The position numbers and the translations under genes are program-made. A stretch of DNA of 64,000 bases from RGEC01 sp964626685 (GTDB lineage: Bacteria; Bacteroidota; Bacteroidia; NS11-12g; UBA955), in contig CAZVJY010000002.1 in assembly GCA_964626685.1 (NCBI GenBank), forward strand, positions 62,001-126,000, read 5' to 3'. The notes under the pieces were generated by a model. It searched no databases and was not told the origin of the DNA. It saw nothing but the letters and a program-made list of their open reading frames with translations. The stretch's first letter is position 1. Every line of letters starts with the position of its first letter. Positions 16,943 through 25,433 of this stretch are shown one piece after another.

Positions 16943-19900
16943 TTAGTGGGCAATCATCAGTTTGGTATGCAGTATTTCGCCTATTTCGGGCTGATGAATG
17001 CGCACCATTACCAGCAGCCTGTCCTGCACAGCTCCGTTCAGCTTCAGTAGGTTGTTGCCATTGTTCAATACCATGGTGGTTTTTTGCAACAGCCGACCTT
17101 CCACACTGTAAACACTCACCTCTGCAGGCATCTCATTATTAAGACCTGTCATATTTACCATAACCTCTCCAGCAATGGCAGGATTAGGATGTAACCCGGT
17201 TTTAATACGCTCGCGGTCATTATAATATACGGTATTGCTGAAGGCAAAATTCCCGGAATGGTTGCCGTTTGCCTTTACACGGTAGTAGCCAGGCATGGGC
17301 TTGGTAAGCAGCTGATATTCTTTTACGGTGAAGGAAGGATTCACCACCGCCACCTTATCGATATTCCGGAAGTTGATGGCATCGGCTGCATACTGAATAT
17401 CGTAGGATGTTATATCTTCCTCACTGTAGGCCAACCAACGCAGTTTCAGGTTGTTTTGCTCACGGCTTACCTGCAGTGCTACACCACTNNNNNNNNNNNN
17501 NNNNNNNNNNNNNNNNNNNNNNNNNNNNNNNNNNNNNNNNNNNNNNNNNNNNNNNNNNNNNNNNNNNNNNNNNNNNNNNNNNNNNNNNACAGCGATGGTA
17601 GGCAAGGTATTGATAGTAACATTTACAGGAGCGCTTGCAGCCGTTGTGCAAATACCATTTCTACCAAACAAATAATAATCTCCCTGACCTACAGCCGTTG
17701 GATCTGCGGGCGCTGTTGAACCAATCGTAGTGCTGGTACTCCACTCCCAGGTGGTGCCTGAAGGCGCTGTTGGTTCTGCACTTCTAAGGTTGTAGGTAGC
17801 AGGCGAGCACGCTGAAAAACTGTTTACCAAAGGTGTAGGAGGATTATTGCTTATCAGAGTCAGGGTAGCGGTAACAGATGTGGTTGAGAAGCAGCCTGTA
17901 CCTGTGTTTTTGGTGAATGCATAGTAAGTCCCGGATGCCGCAGTGGGGTTGGCAACCGGTGCAGCCATCGGAGGATTGGTGTTTTCAGTGAACCACTGAA
18001 ATTCTTCAGGATGGCTTACAGAATTGCTTAAGAATGTTGTGTTTAAGTCTATACTGGGTGTACCGGTAAAACATTGGGTGCTGGTGGCAGTATTGTTACT
18101 TGCAGGTGCAGTTGGCGCCGGATTATACGTAACCGATACAGTACCGGTATTCACACAACCGTTGGCATCCGTGCCTGTGATGGTGTAGGTGCGGGTAGCG
18201 GTTGGGGTTGAAATGACAACTGCACCACTGGTTACATTGAGATTATCTGAAGGCGACCAGGTATAGCTGGCACCGCCCTGTGCTGTGAGGGTTACTGACA
18301 ATCCCTGACATACGGAAACATTGCCCCCTGCAACACTGATAGCCGGCAATGCGTTTACGGTAACTCTGCTTTCATTACTGAAGGTTGTGCAGGTACCGGA
18401 AATCACCCTCAAACGATACCAGGTAATACCGGCACTGGTGGCAGGAGGTGTGTAGTTATTGGTAGTCGCTGCTCCAATATCCGTCCAGGTATTGCTGGGA
18501 ACACCTGAATTATCAGGTGCAGATTGCCACATGTAGGTAAACGAACCTTCGCCACCACTTGGGGTTACCGGACCGAATGCAGAAGTTGATCCATTTATAC
18601 AAACGGTTTGACTTGCGCCAATGCCATTGCCTAAAATGGCGGGGGTAAGTATTAACGGCGAGCTCACACTGGAACAGTTGCCACTGGTTACGGTTCTGCG
18701 ATACCAGGTTTTTTGAGTTAATACTGAGCTACCTGTATATGACTGAGAAGTAGCCCCGGGAATAGTTGACCATGTGGTTCCGTTTGTAGAAGACTCCCAC
18801 ATATAACTATAAGTTCCGGTTCCTCCTGACAACACACCACTTTGCGTAATTACGGGAACACTGGCACTGCAGTCGGTACCGGTAATCACATTGTTGGTTA
18901 TATTGGCACCCACAATGATTCTGACCCTTGCAGAATAATCCATGGATTGACAATCAGCAGACCCACTTGTGGTTCTTATACCAACACGATACCATCGGCT
19001 TGAAGACAATGAACCGGGCTGGTAAGTTGTATTTGTTTGTCCAACTATATTGGTAAAATTAATACTATCTGTGGATTCCTGCCACTGATAGGCCGGGGTG
19101 GTAGGAGTTCCGGTCCCATTGGTAAAGCTTCCGTTAATAGAAAGCAAGTTTGGCGTACCTCCATTACACAGATTCTGGGAAGAGATTGCCGAGAAAACCG
19201 GGCTTACAATATTCAAATCAACCAAATCGGTATTGTAGTAGGTTGTGCAGGTGCCTGATATTACCCCAACCCTGTATTGGGTTATTGTATTTCCATTATC
19301 TCTGATGAACAATGAAAAGGATTGTGCTGAAGTCCCTTCTGGATTGCTTCTGTATATTGCTGCGTTAGTAGCCGTTTCCGTTACATTTGTCCAGGTAGCC
19401 GGTGACGTTGCATTGGTCTGCCAAATTACAGTCACATTTGAACTGGTGGTTAGCGTTAAAGTAAAACCATCTTGACCATTAAACAGCGAGCCACAATGGT
19501 ACAGTTCCCTTGCAGGAAAGCTGGTTACAGGCGGATTATTTATGGTCACTGTCGTACTGGCGCTCCCTGAACAGGATCCAGTGGTACCGGTTACGGTATA
19601 CGTGGTAGTTGCTGTTGGTGTGGCAGTTACCGTGGCTCCTGTGCTGGTATTCAGTGAAGATGCCGGGGCCCAGCTGTAATTGGTGGCACCACTGGCAGTA
19701 AGATTAATACTGCTGCCCGGACAAATACTGGTAGACGGGGTTACAGAAATATTCAAACCGGAATTTACGGTTACCGTTGCATCCGCAAAACCGGGGCATC
19801 CGGAACTGGAAGTACCTATAACGCGATACGTTCTGGTACCTGCCGATACTGGAGTGGCAAGCACTGTTGCCCCTGAAGTTGCTGAAAGCTCTGAAGTAGA

Positions 19901-21649
19901 TCCACTGGGCGAAAGACTCCATGAATAAGTAACACCTCCGGTGGCAGTAAGTACTGCTTTATCTCCAAGACAAATGGTGGGGCTGTTAACCGTAATGTTG
20001 GCTCCGGCTCTTAGCGTAACAGAGGCACTTCCGCTGGCTGTGCAGCCCGTGCTGGTTTGGGTTACCGTTACCGTGTAAGTAGAAGGACCGGCTGTTACGG
20101 TTGCCGCTGTTGAAACAGCGCTGGGACTGGCCACCGTGGCTCCTGTCCAGGCGTATGTATGACCGCCCGCACCACTCAGATCAGGGCTGGCACTAAGGGT
20201 AACAGAACCATTTAAACATACAGATGATGCCGACGACGTAACCGTTACCGCAGGAGCAGGACGCACAATGATTGTAAACGGCACAGGATCCGATTCGCAA
20301 CCGGTACCCGGCGTTGGAATCCTGACACGCATGTTAAAATCGTATGTTCCGGCAGCAATGGAAGCCGGGATTGTTATATTTACTGATCCGCTTCCCGAAT
20401 TAAAGGTATTGGAAGCATTGAGCACGTTATTAAAACCACCCATGGAGCGGGTTCCGGGTGTGATACTGTATTGCGTAGGACTATTGGTTGTGCCGGTATA
20501 ATTCAGCGTAGCCGTGCCTTGCACATTGCTGTAGCAATAGTAAACAGGACTGGTAACTGCGATGGTTGGTTTATCCTGCACCACGATGGTGACCGGTGAT
20601 GAAACGGAATAATTGGCGCAAAACCGGTCGTTCAGCGATACAATCGAATAGGTGGTTGTTGTGGCCGCCGTAACAGGCAGATAATAGGGATTCGCAGCTA
20701 TATTGGATACAGTTGCGGGAGAACCACCATTGGTTGTATAGGTAAAACTCCAGGGCCCTGTACCGGTAAAATTGATTTTCAGGTTGTAGGTTCCCACACC
20801 GCAAACTATGGCACCTGCTTCGAATGTAGCAGTAGGCCTGGGATAGGATGTAAGCGTGTAGGCATTGCTGGTTGTAGAACAGGATCCCGAAGAACCAATC
20901 AAAATGACACGAAACTGATTTCCTGAATATGTAGAAGCAGCAGAAGTAATATTCAATACAGCTGAATTAAACCCGGTAAATGGAGCTGCGTTGATGTTGC
21001 TCCAGCTTGAACCGTTATCCGTAGACCTTTGCCACTGATAGGTAGTTACGCCACTGGCACTGATTCGGAAAGATGTTGTGTCAGAACATATGGCTTTGCT
21101 GGAAGGTTCGGAAATGATTGTAGGGGCACAGGAAACAGGCGAAGACACCGTAGAACCCGATCTCAGGTCGTATGAACACAGATAAGCAGGCTGGTTGGTT
21201 TGTGGATTGGTGAATTCGAGCGTAAGTACGCCGGCATTGGGAAGGTTAGCTACATAGAAACAGTAGGTTGCGTATGTATTGCCATTGCGCACTTCAGGTA
21301 CCGGCGGCGGCCCTACTTTGGTGGGTAAAATGGTTGTTCCAACCCATACCCTCGTTATGACATACAAATTTGTAATGTTGGTCACGCCGGGCCAGTAGAA
21401 ATTAATATCACCGGTTTTGGTATCAGGTGCAATACCATTGATCGAAAAGAAATTTGCGTAACTGGTACCAACCACATTTGGAGCCACGGCAATACTACCT
21501 TGACCTGCGCACAATCCCCATTGGCCGTTACCATTATTTCGCTTTTGCATGGTAGGGCAGGTAGCGGGATAAACGGCAAAAACTTCGGTGTAGAAGAACA
21601 TGGTTGCGGCTGTTAAAACCAAAACCTTAGTGAAAGAAAGGAATCTCAT
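16943..21649 (-). CDS. giant Ig-like repeat surface protein with T9SS sorting domain (contains assembly gap)
   Basis: At least 1,568 residues as assembled. It has a signal peptide (1-25), a unique N-terminal region (about 30-170), then many Ig-like or PKD-like units of about 80-100 residues with recurring patterns (YQWQxSTDxGxxWxNI, VCLNGSVTLSA, TYTVTGTTGxCSGSA, PTATRTYTITG). After the gap come a fibronectin-like segment and a T9SS type A sorting domain (GLHPNPAIAGE... to the end). It is predicted to be exported by the type IX system and attached to or shed from the cell surface, as an adhesin or matrix protein. The 100-N block at 17489-17588 interrupts it; because 100 is not a multiple of three and the true gap size is unknown, continuity of the two halves is not proven. 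Confidence 0.75.
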   Translation of the reverse strand: MRFLSFTKVLVLTAATMFFYTEVFAVYPATCPTMQKRNNGNGQWGLCAGQGSIAVAPNVVGTSYANFFSINGIAPDTKTGDINFYWPGVTNITNLYVITRVWVGTTILPTKVGPPPVPEVRNGNTYATYCFYVANLPNAGVLTLEFTNPQTNQPAYLCSYDLRSGSTVSSPVSCAPTIISEPSSKAICSDTTSFRISASGVTTYQWQRSTDNGSSWSNINAAPFTGFNSAVLNITSAASTYSGNQFRVILIGSSGSCSTTSNAYTLTSYPRPTATFEAGAIVCGVGTYNLKINFTGTGPWSFTYTTNGGSPATVSNIAANPYYLPVTAATTTTYSIVSLNDRFCANYSVSSPVTIVVQDKPTIAVTSPVYYCYSNVQGTATLNYTGTTNSPTQYSITPGTRSMGGFNNVLNASNTFNSGSGSVNITIPASIAAGTYDFNMRVRIPTPGTGCESDPVPFTIIVRPAPAVTVTSSASSVCLNGSVTLSASPDLSGAGGHTYAWTGATVASPSAVSTAATVTAGPSTYTVTVTQTSTGCTASGSASVTLRAGANITVNSPTICLGDKAVLTATGGVTYSWSLSPSGSTSELSATSGATVLATPVSAGTRTYRVIGTSSSGCPGFADATVTVNSGLNISVTPSTSICPGSSINLTASGATNYSWAPASSLNTSTGATVTATPTATTTYTVTGTTGSCSGSASTTVTINNPPVTSFPARELYHCGSLFNGQDGFTLTLTTSSNVTVIWQTNATSPATWTNVTETATNAAIYRSNPEGTSAQSFSLFIRDNGNTITQYRVGVISGTCTTYYNTDLVDLNIVSPVFSAISSQNLCNGGTPNLLSINGSFTNGTGTPTTPAYQWQESTDSINFTNIVGQTNTTYQPGSLSSSRWYRVGIRTTSGSADCQSMDYSARVRIIVGANITNNVITGTDCSASVPVITQSGVLSGGTGTYSYMWESSTNGTTWSTIPGATSQSYTGSSVLTQKTWYRRTVTSGNCSSVSSPLILTPAILGNGIGASQTVCINGSTSAFGPVTPSGGEGSFTYMWQSAPDNSGVPSNTWTDIGAATTNNYTPPATSAGITWYRLRVISGTCTTFSNESRVTVNALPAISVAGGNVSVCQGLSVTLTAQGGASYTWSPSDNLNVTSGAVVISTPTATRTYTITGTDANGCVNTGTVSVTYNPAPTAPASNNTATSTQCFTGTPSIDLNTTFLSNSVSHPEEFQWFTENTNPPMAAPVANPTAASGTYYAFTKNTGTGCFSTTSVTATLTLISNNPPTPLVNSFSACSPATYNLRSAEPTAPSGTTWEWSTSTTIGSTAPADPTAVGQGDYYLFGRNGICTTAASAPVNVTINTLPTIAXXXXXXXXXXXXXXXXXXXXXXXXXXXXXXXXXXSGVALQVSREQNNLKLRWLAYSEEDITSYDIQYAADAINFRNIDKVAVVNPSFTVKEYQLLTKPMPGYYRVKANGNHSGNFAFSNTVYYNDRERIKTGLHPNPAIAGEVMVNMTGLNNEMPAEVSVYSVEGRLLQKTTMVLNNGNNLLKLNGAVQDRLLVMVRIHQPEIGEILHTKLMIAH
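17489..17588. other. assembly gap (100 N)
   Basis: Exactly 100 undetermined bases, the usual placeholder for a scaffold gap of unknown length. It falls in the repetitive Ig-like gene, where short-read assembly commonly fails. Translation across it is not meaningful. Confidence 0.98.
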
Positions 21650-21669
21650 TGATGTCTAATAATTGCCTT

Positions 21670-21677
21670 CAAAATTA
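21670..21677 (-). promoter_or_regulatory. -7 element for the giant Ig-like gene
   Basis: Minus-strand TAATTTTG, 20 bases upstream of the ATG at 21649. Candidate TTG boxes occur only at 12 or 24 bases spacing. The rest of the 290-base gap 21650-21939 is AT-rich, with no further signal apart from the hairpin at 21876-21916. Confidence 0.4.
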
Positions 21678-21875
21678 TATACAAGTAGTCAATAATCTAA
21701 TCAATTATTTTAACAAAACCCATTTTTAGGGGTATTAAATCATGTTCTTAATTGTATATCTTGCATTTACAAGTTAAATTAAGGGTATTAAACAGCAACA
21801 CTCCGTATAGACTATGTTCTACTTTTATTCAATAAACAACATATATCTATCATGTAAAATGATGTAAACAACATG

Positions 21876-21916
21876 CAAAAGGCAGAGAACCCTCACTCAG
21901 GGTTCTCTGCCTTTTG
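21876..21916. terminator. strong hairpin downstream of prfC
   Basis: Perfect 18-bp stem (21876-21893 with 21899-21916), 5-base loop, with AAAA/TTTT flanks inside the stem. It lies 23 bases past the prfC stop and upstream of the Ig-like gene, so it most likely terminates prfC transcription. Confidence 0.75.
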
Positions 21917-21939
21917 GTAAATAATTGTGTTAAAAGAAT

Positions 21940-23523
21940 TTACACCTTGAATTCACTCGTGGCGTGGAAGGTAATCTTGGGATAATTTTCCTGCATGCTT
22001 CTTAAAATATAGGCCGTCTCTGCGAGAAAAACGGGCTGACCATCCTTATCCATGGCGATGTTGTTCATCCTAAACTTCATAAACTCCCGAAGCGCAGCTT
22101 CATCCCCGCTCATCCAGCAGGCCTTGTGTATCTGCCGGGGCTCAAAACGGCATTTGGCATTGTATTCGTGTTCCAGCCTGTATTGCAATACCTCAAACTG
22201 CAGTTCTCCTACAGTGCCCACAAAACGCCTGCTTCCTGGCTCCTGCGTAAACAAGGAAGCCAGACCCTCATCCGTCAATTGCTGTATCCCTTTCTCCAGC
22301 TGCTTGCTCTTCATGGGATCCAGGTTTACCAATTCCTTAAAAATCTCAGGAGAAAAACTGGGGATGCCTTTGAACATAAGCTTTTCGCCTTCAGTCAGCG
22401 AATCCCCGATTTTAAAATTTCCGGTATCGTACAGGCCCACCACATCGCCCGGGTAGGCATCATCCACCACTTCCTTGCTCTGAGCAAGAAAAGTATAGGG
22501 GTTGGCAAAGCGCATCTGCTTTTCCAGCCGCACGTGGGTATAGGGTTTGTTTCGTTCAAAAACACCACTGCAAACACGCAGAAACGCAATGCGGTCGCGG
22601 TGCTTGGGATCGAGGTTGGCGTGAATCTTAAAAATAAACCCGGTAAATTTCTTTTCCTGCGGCTCTACATCGCGCAGAGAGGTGGGCCGTGGCTGTGGTA
22701 TAGGCGCTAGTTCTATGAAGGTATCCAGCAATTCCTGTATACCAAAATTATTCAGCGCGCTGCCAAAAAACACAGGCGCCACATCGGCCTGCAGGTAATG
22801 GTTTCTGTCCAGTTTGCCATATACACCCTCAATCAGTTCGGCATCTTCACGCAGCTTTTCGGCATCCTTCTCCCCTACTTTTTCGTCGAGTTGTTTGTCC
22901 TGCAAATCGGTAAGTCGCACATAATCATCACTTACCTTGGATTTGTTACTTTCAAACAAATTCAAACTACCGGATTCCAGCAGGTAAACACCTTTAAAAT
23001 CCCTGCCCATGTTGATAGGCCAAGACATGGGATGCACATGAATATTGAGCTTGTTTTCCAGCTCGTCCAGCAAATCAAAAGGATCCTTACCGTCGCGGTC
23101 CAGCTTGTTCACAAACACAATCACGGGGGTTTTGCGCATGCGGCACACTTCCATCAGTCGCTCGGTTTGTTCTTCCACACCTTTCACGCAATCTACCACC
23201 AAAATTACACTATCCACGGCAGTGAGCGTGCGATAGGTATCTTCGGCAAAATCCTTGTGTCCGGGCGTATCCAGAATATTTACCAGCTTGCCTTTGTATT
23301 CAAAGGACATTACCGAAGTAGCCACTGAAATACCGCGCTGTTTTTCAATCTCCATAAAGTCGGAGGCCGCGGTTTTCTTGATTTTGTTGCTTTTTACGGC
23401 ACCTGCGGTTTGTATTTGTCCACCGAACAACAGGAATTTTTCGGTAAGGGTCGTTTTACCCGCATCGGGGTGACTGATAATGGCAAAGGTCTTGCGGCGT
23501 GCAATTTCGGTTTCGAAGGACAT
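21940..23523 (-). CDS. prfC: peptide chain release factor 3
   Basis: A 527-residue translational GTPase that recycles RF1/RF2 from the ribosome after termination. The G motifs are clear: P-loop SHPDAGKTTLTE (near 18-29), the switch region with QRGISVATSVMSF, DTPGHKDF and NKLDRDG. The elongation-factor domain II and the RF3-specific C-terminal domain (LQFEVLQYRLEHEYNA) follow. The ATG at 23523 begins MSFETEIARRKTFAIISHPD, the normal RF3 N-terminus; an upstream in-frame ATG at 23586 lies inside the neighbouring gene and before the promoter motif. The length matches the family (about 527-530). Confidence 0.96.
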   Translation of the reverse strand: MSFETEIARRKTFAIISHPDAGKTTLTEKFLLFGGQIQTAGAVKSNKIKKTAASDFMEIEKQRGISVATSVMSFEYKGKLVNILDTPGHKDFAEDTYRTLTAVDSVILVVDCVKGVEEQTERLMEVCRMRKTPVIVFVNKLDRDGKDPFDLLDELENKLNIHVHPMSWPINMGRDFKGVYLLESGSLNLFESNKSKVSDDYVRLTDLQDKQLDEKVGEKDAEKLREDAELIEGVYGKLDRNHYLQADVAPVFFGSALNNFGIQELLDTFIELAPIPQPRPTSLRDVEPQEKKFTGFIFKIHANLDPKHRDRIAFLRVCSGVFERNKPYTHVRLEKQMRFANPYTFLAQSKEVVDDAYPGDVVGLYDTGNFKIGDSLTEGEKLMFKGIPSFSPEIFKELVNLDPMKSKQLEKGIQQLTDEGLASLFTQEPGSRRFVGTVGELQFEVLQYRLEHEYNAKCRFEPRQIHKACWMSGDEAALREFMKFRMNNIAMDKDGQPVFLAETAYILRSMQENYPKITFHATSEFKV

Positions 23524-23530
23524 GGGGCCG

Positions 23531-23538
23531 CAAAAATA
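23531..23538 (-). promoter_or_regulatory. -7 element for prfC
   Basis: Minus-strand TATTTTTG, ending 7 bases before the ATG at 23523, so the message would be nearly leaderless. It supports this start against the longer frame. No -33 box at normal spacing. Confidence 0.4.
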
Positions 23539-23572
23539 CAGCTGATAGTTACAATTGGCTGAAGGGGGTGAA

Positions 23573-24514
23573 TTATTCCACCACAACTTTTAGTCGGGCA
23601 TGACCATTTTCACCTGCAACCTGCAGTGAGTACACCCCGGACTTCAATCCATCAGCTACACGGTCACCATTGGCTGCAACACCTGATTTCACCTGCCTTC
23701 CGGCGGCATCCGTCAGAGTATAATTCACCGAAGATTCCTGTTTAAAATACAGCGAACCATTGGCATACCAAGGCTTGTCTCCTGCTCCGAACAGCTGTTT
23801 GGTTCCCGTGGTTCCACCAAACGTAATGGTGTACCGTTTGCCACTTGGCGGATAGGCTAACAACCCTGCAGAATTGCTTATATCTGCCGAGAAAGTTGGA
23901 TTATTGGGATTGCCTTCCAGCGATATGCCATCATAGGTTAAACCATCAGTTACAAAGTAACCCATCAATGTGTAATCGGCCATGGTGGAAGAAAAATCGG
24001 TAAAAAATGAAGTCCCGAAACGCATTTCAATCTTGCCACCGGATTCGTAAATCCATAGTTGCATGTGACCGGAATCAGTACATTTTCCCCGCAGGTCAAA
24101 ATCTCCGTAAAAACCATGGTTTGCCCACTGAATAACCACCACCCTGTTTGGCGCCGCACCCAGGCGATGGAGTGTGATTGGCGAGCGGGGACCGCGCATA
24201 CCACCCAGGCCTTTATCAACCAGATCGCTAAGATTACCGATAATAAAAAATTCATTAACGCTACTGATGTAGCCATCTCCAATCAGAAACGTATCCAGGT
24301 TATACCCTTCCGCCTTAAATGGGAAATTAAGACGGTAAGTAACGGTGGCCGAATCCCATTCGCTGGTGGGGGCATCCCAAAGTGAATCGGGTGCGATAGC
24401 CTGGCCTCTAACCCTGTCAGCATATGCTACATTATCATGGGTAAAAGTTCCTTTTTGGCCTTGTAACTGGGCAGCCATGAGAAAACCGAGGGCAGCAATG
24501 ATCAAATTCTTCAT
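23573..24514 (-). CDS. secreted protein with T9SS sorting domain (paralogue A)
   Basis: A 313-residue protein. A signal peptide (MKNLIIAALGFLMAAQLQG) precedes a domain of about 200 residues with IGDGYISSVNEFFIIGNLSDLVDKG, VVVIQWANHGFYGDF and MQLWIYESGGKIEMRFG. A T9SS type A C-terminal domain follows (about 235-313: NYTLTDAAGRQV, SGVYSLQVAG, ending LKVVVE). The central domain recurs in the next gene. It may be a surface or secreted beta-sandwich; no catalytic motif is recognisable. The start at 24514 begins the signal peptide directly, and a promoter motif lies just upstream. Confidence 0.75.
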   Translation of the reverse strand: MKNLIIAALGFLMAAQLQGQKGTFTHDNVAYADRVRGQAIAPDSLWDAPTSEWDSATVTYRLNFPFKAEGYNLDTFLIGDGYISSVNEFFIIGNLSDLVDKGLGGMRGPRSPITLHRLGAAPNRVVVIQWANHGFYGDFDLRGKCTDSGHMQLWIYESGGKIEMRFGTSFFTDFSSTMADYTLMGYFVTDGLTYDGISLEGNPNNPTFSADISNSAGLLAYPPSGKRYTITFGGTTGTKQLFGAGDKPWYANGSLYFKQESSVNYTLTDAAGRQVKSGVAANGDRVADGLKSGVYSLQVAGENGHARLKVVVE

Positions 24515-24520
24515 ATTGTG

Positions 24521-24528
24521 CAAATATA
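24521..24528 (-). promoter_or_regulatory. -7 element for paralogue A
   Basis: Minus-strand TATATTTG, 6 bases before the ATG at 24514; it lies between the two tandem paralogues, so paralogue A can be transcribed on its own. No clear -33 box. Confidence 0.38.
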
Positions 24529-24537
24529 ACCGACAAC

Positions 24538-25137
24538 TCAGTTATCCGAAACGGCAAAAATCTTTTGTCCTCCGGGCAGCAGCAAACGAACTTCGGCATG
24601 CCTTAGAGCCAGAGCAGCATCCCTGTACCAATTTTCCGGGCGGCAGTGCAATTCCACACGGCTGTCTTTTTCATACAGCCACAGCTGAAAATGCAGATGA
24701 CGGTCGCAATAACCACGGTAACTCCAATCCTCAAAGTAACCTGCGTTTTCCCATTCAACCTTAAGGATGCGCCTTCCCCGCCTTCCTGAAATTGTATATA
24801 AGATGGGCGAAAGTGATGAATCGGTTCCAATGCCGCGGTCACAAAGATCTTCAAACACCCCGATATTAATTAAAGCGTCATTCTTTTCTGCCAAGATTCT
24901 CCCCTGCCCTATAAACAGAGTGTCAAAAAAGTATCGGTCACAATGCCACACAAATCCCGGCACTATCCTGCGGTATTGCAGGGGAATTTCGTCAGTGAAA
25001 TCATCCCACACAGCCTGGCGGTTAACGGATACGGCATTTTTCAGCGGCCGGTAGTTCTCGAGCACCGGTGTTAAGGTTTGCGCATGCGTATTTTGCCTTA
25101 TAAAAAGAATGTTTAGCAACATAAATATTGTTTTCAT
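24538..25137 (-). CDS. secreted protein, tandem paralogue B without sorting domain
   Basis: A 199-residue protein with a signal peptide (MKTIFMLLNILFIRQNTHA) and a domain homologous to that of the neighbouring gene. Matching blocks: LFIGQGRIL with FLIGDGYIS; INIGVFEDLCDRGIG with FIIGNLSDLVDKGLG; ILKVEWENAGYFEDWSYRG with VVVIQWANHGFYGDFDLRG; FQLWLYEKDSRVELHCR with MQLWIYESGGKIEMRFG. It stops right after this domain and lacks the T9SS tail, so it should stay periplasmic or be released differently. Duplication followed by loss or gain of the tail is the likely history. Function unknown. Confidence 0.72.
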   Translation of the reverse strand: MKTIFMLLNILFIRQNTHAQTLTPVLENYRPLKNAVSVNRQAVWDDFTDEIPLQYRRIVPGFVWHCDRYFFDTLFIGQGRILAEKNDALINIGVFEDLCDRGIGTDSSLSPILYTISGRRGRRILKVEWENAGYFEDWSYRGYCDRHLHFQLWLYEKDSRVELHCRPENWYRDAALALRHAEVRLLLPGGQKIFAVSDN

Positions 25138-25199
25138 AACTCAAAGAAAGAAAGGCTCTTATGTTGCGATTTTGCGCCAATCGCTTTGGCCTATTGCTC

Positions 25200-25228
25200 C
25201 AATGTTACTTTTTATTAAAACAGCACAA
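25200..25228 (-). promoter_or_regulatory. possible promoter of paralogue B
   Basis: Minus-strand TTG at 25228-25226, 18-base spacer, TAACATTG at 25207-25200 (one mismatch to TAnnTTTG). It would give a leader of about 55 bases. This and the typA element are the only signals I see in 25138-25433. Confidence 0.3.
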
Positions 25229-25408
25229 CCTATCGTAAATATTGAAGGTGTTTTTGCAATTACTGCCGAAGATACCCATTAGCATTTGCAATTTTTAATA
25301 GTTTATTTTCTACGTATTTTCAAAATACAACAATTTTAACAGGCAAGAAAAACGATAATTATTTGGTAAATGATGCAGAGGTATGGCAGAAATGCGGTAA
25401 ATAAGCGG

Positions 25409-25416
25409 TAATTTCG
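25409..25416 (+). promoter_or_regulatory. -7-like element for typA (TAATTTCG)
   Basis: One-base variant of TAnnTTTG, the same variant (TTCG) that occurs with a good -33 box before secA and pntA. It lies 17 bases before the ATG at 25434. No -33 box is visible here. Confidence 0.33.
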
Positions 25417-25433
25417 CGCTCTTTTTCAACAGC

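Noticed and set aside
16934..16956. Small inverted repeat (TGATTGC/GCAATCA) between two convergent stops
   Set aside because: Only 7 bp, no T-tract, and it covers the stop codon of the Ig-like gene; too weak to call a terminator.
17589..21100. Repeated segments in the Ig-like gene as a possible CRISPR or DNA repeat array
   Set aside because: Similarity is at the protein level (Thr/Val-rich Ig-like units) with variable spacing; no exact short repeats with spacers.
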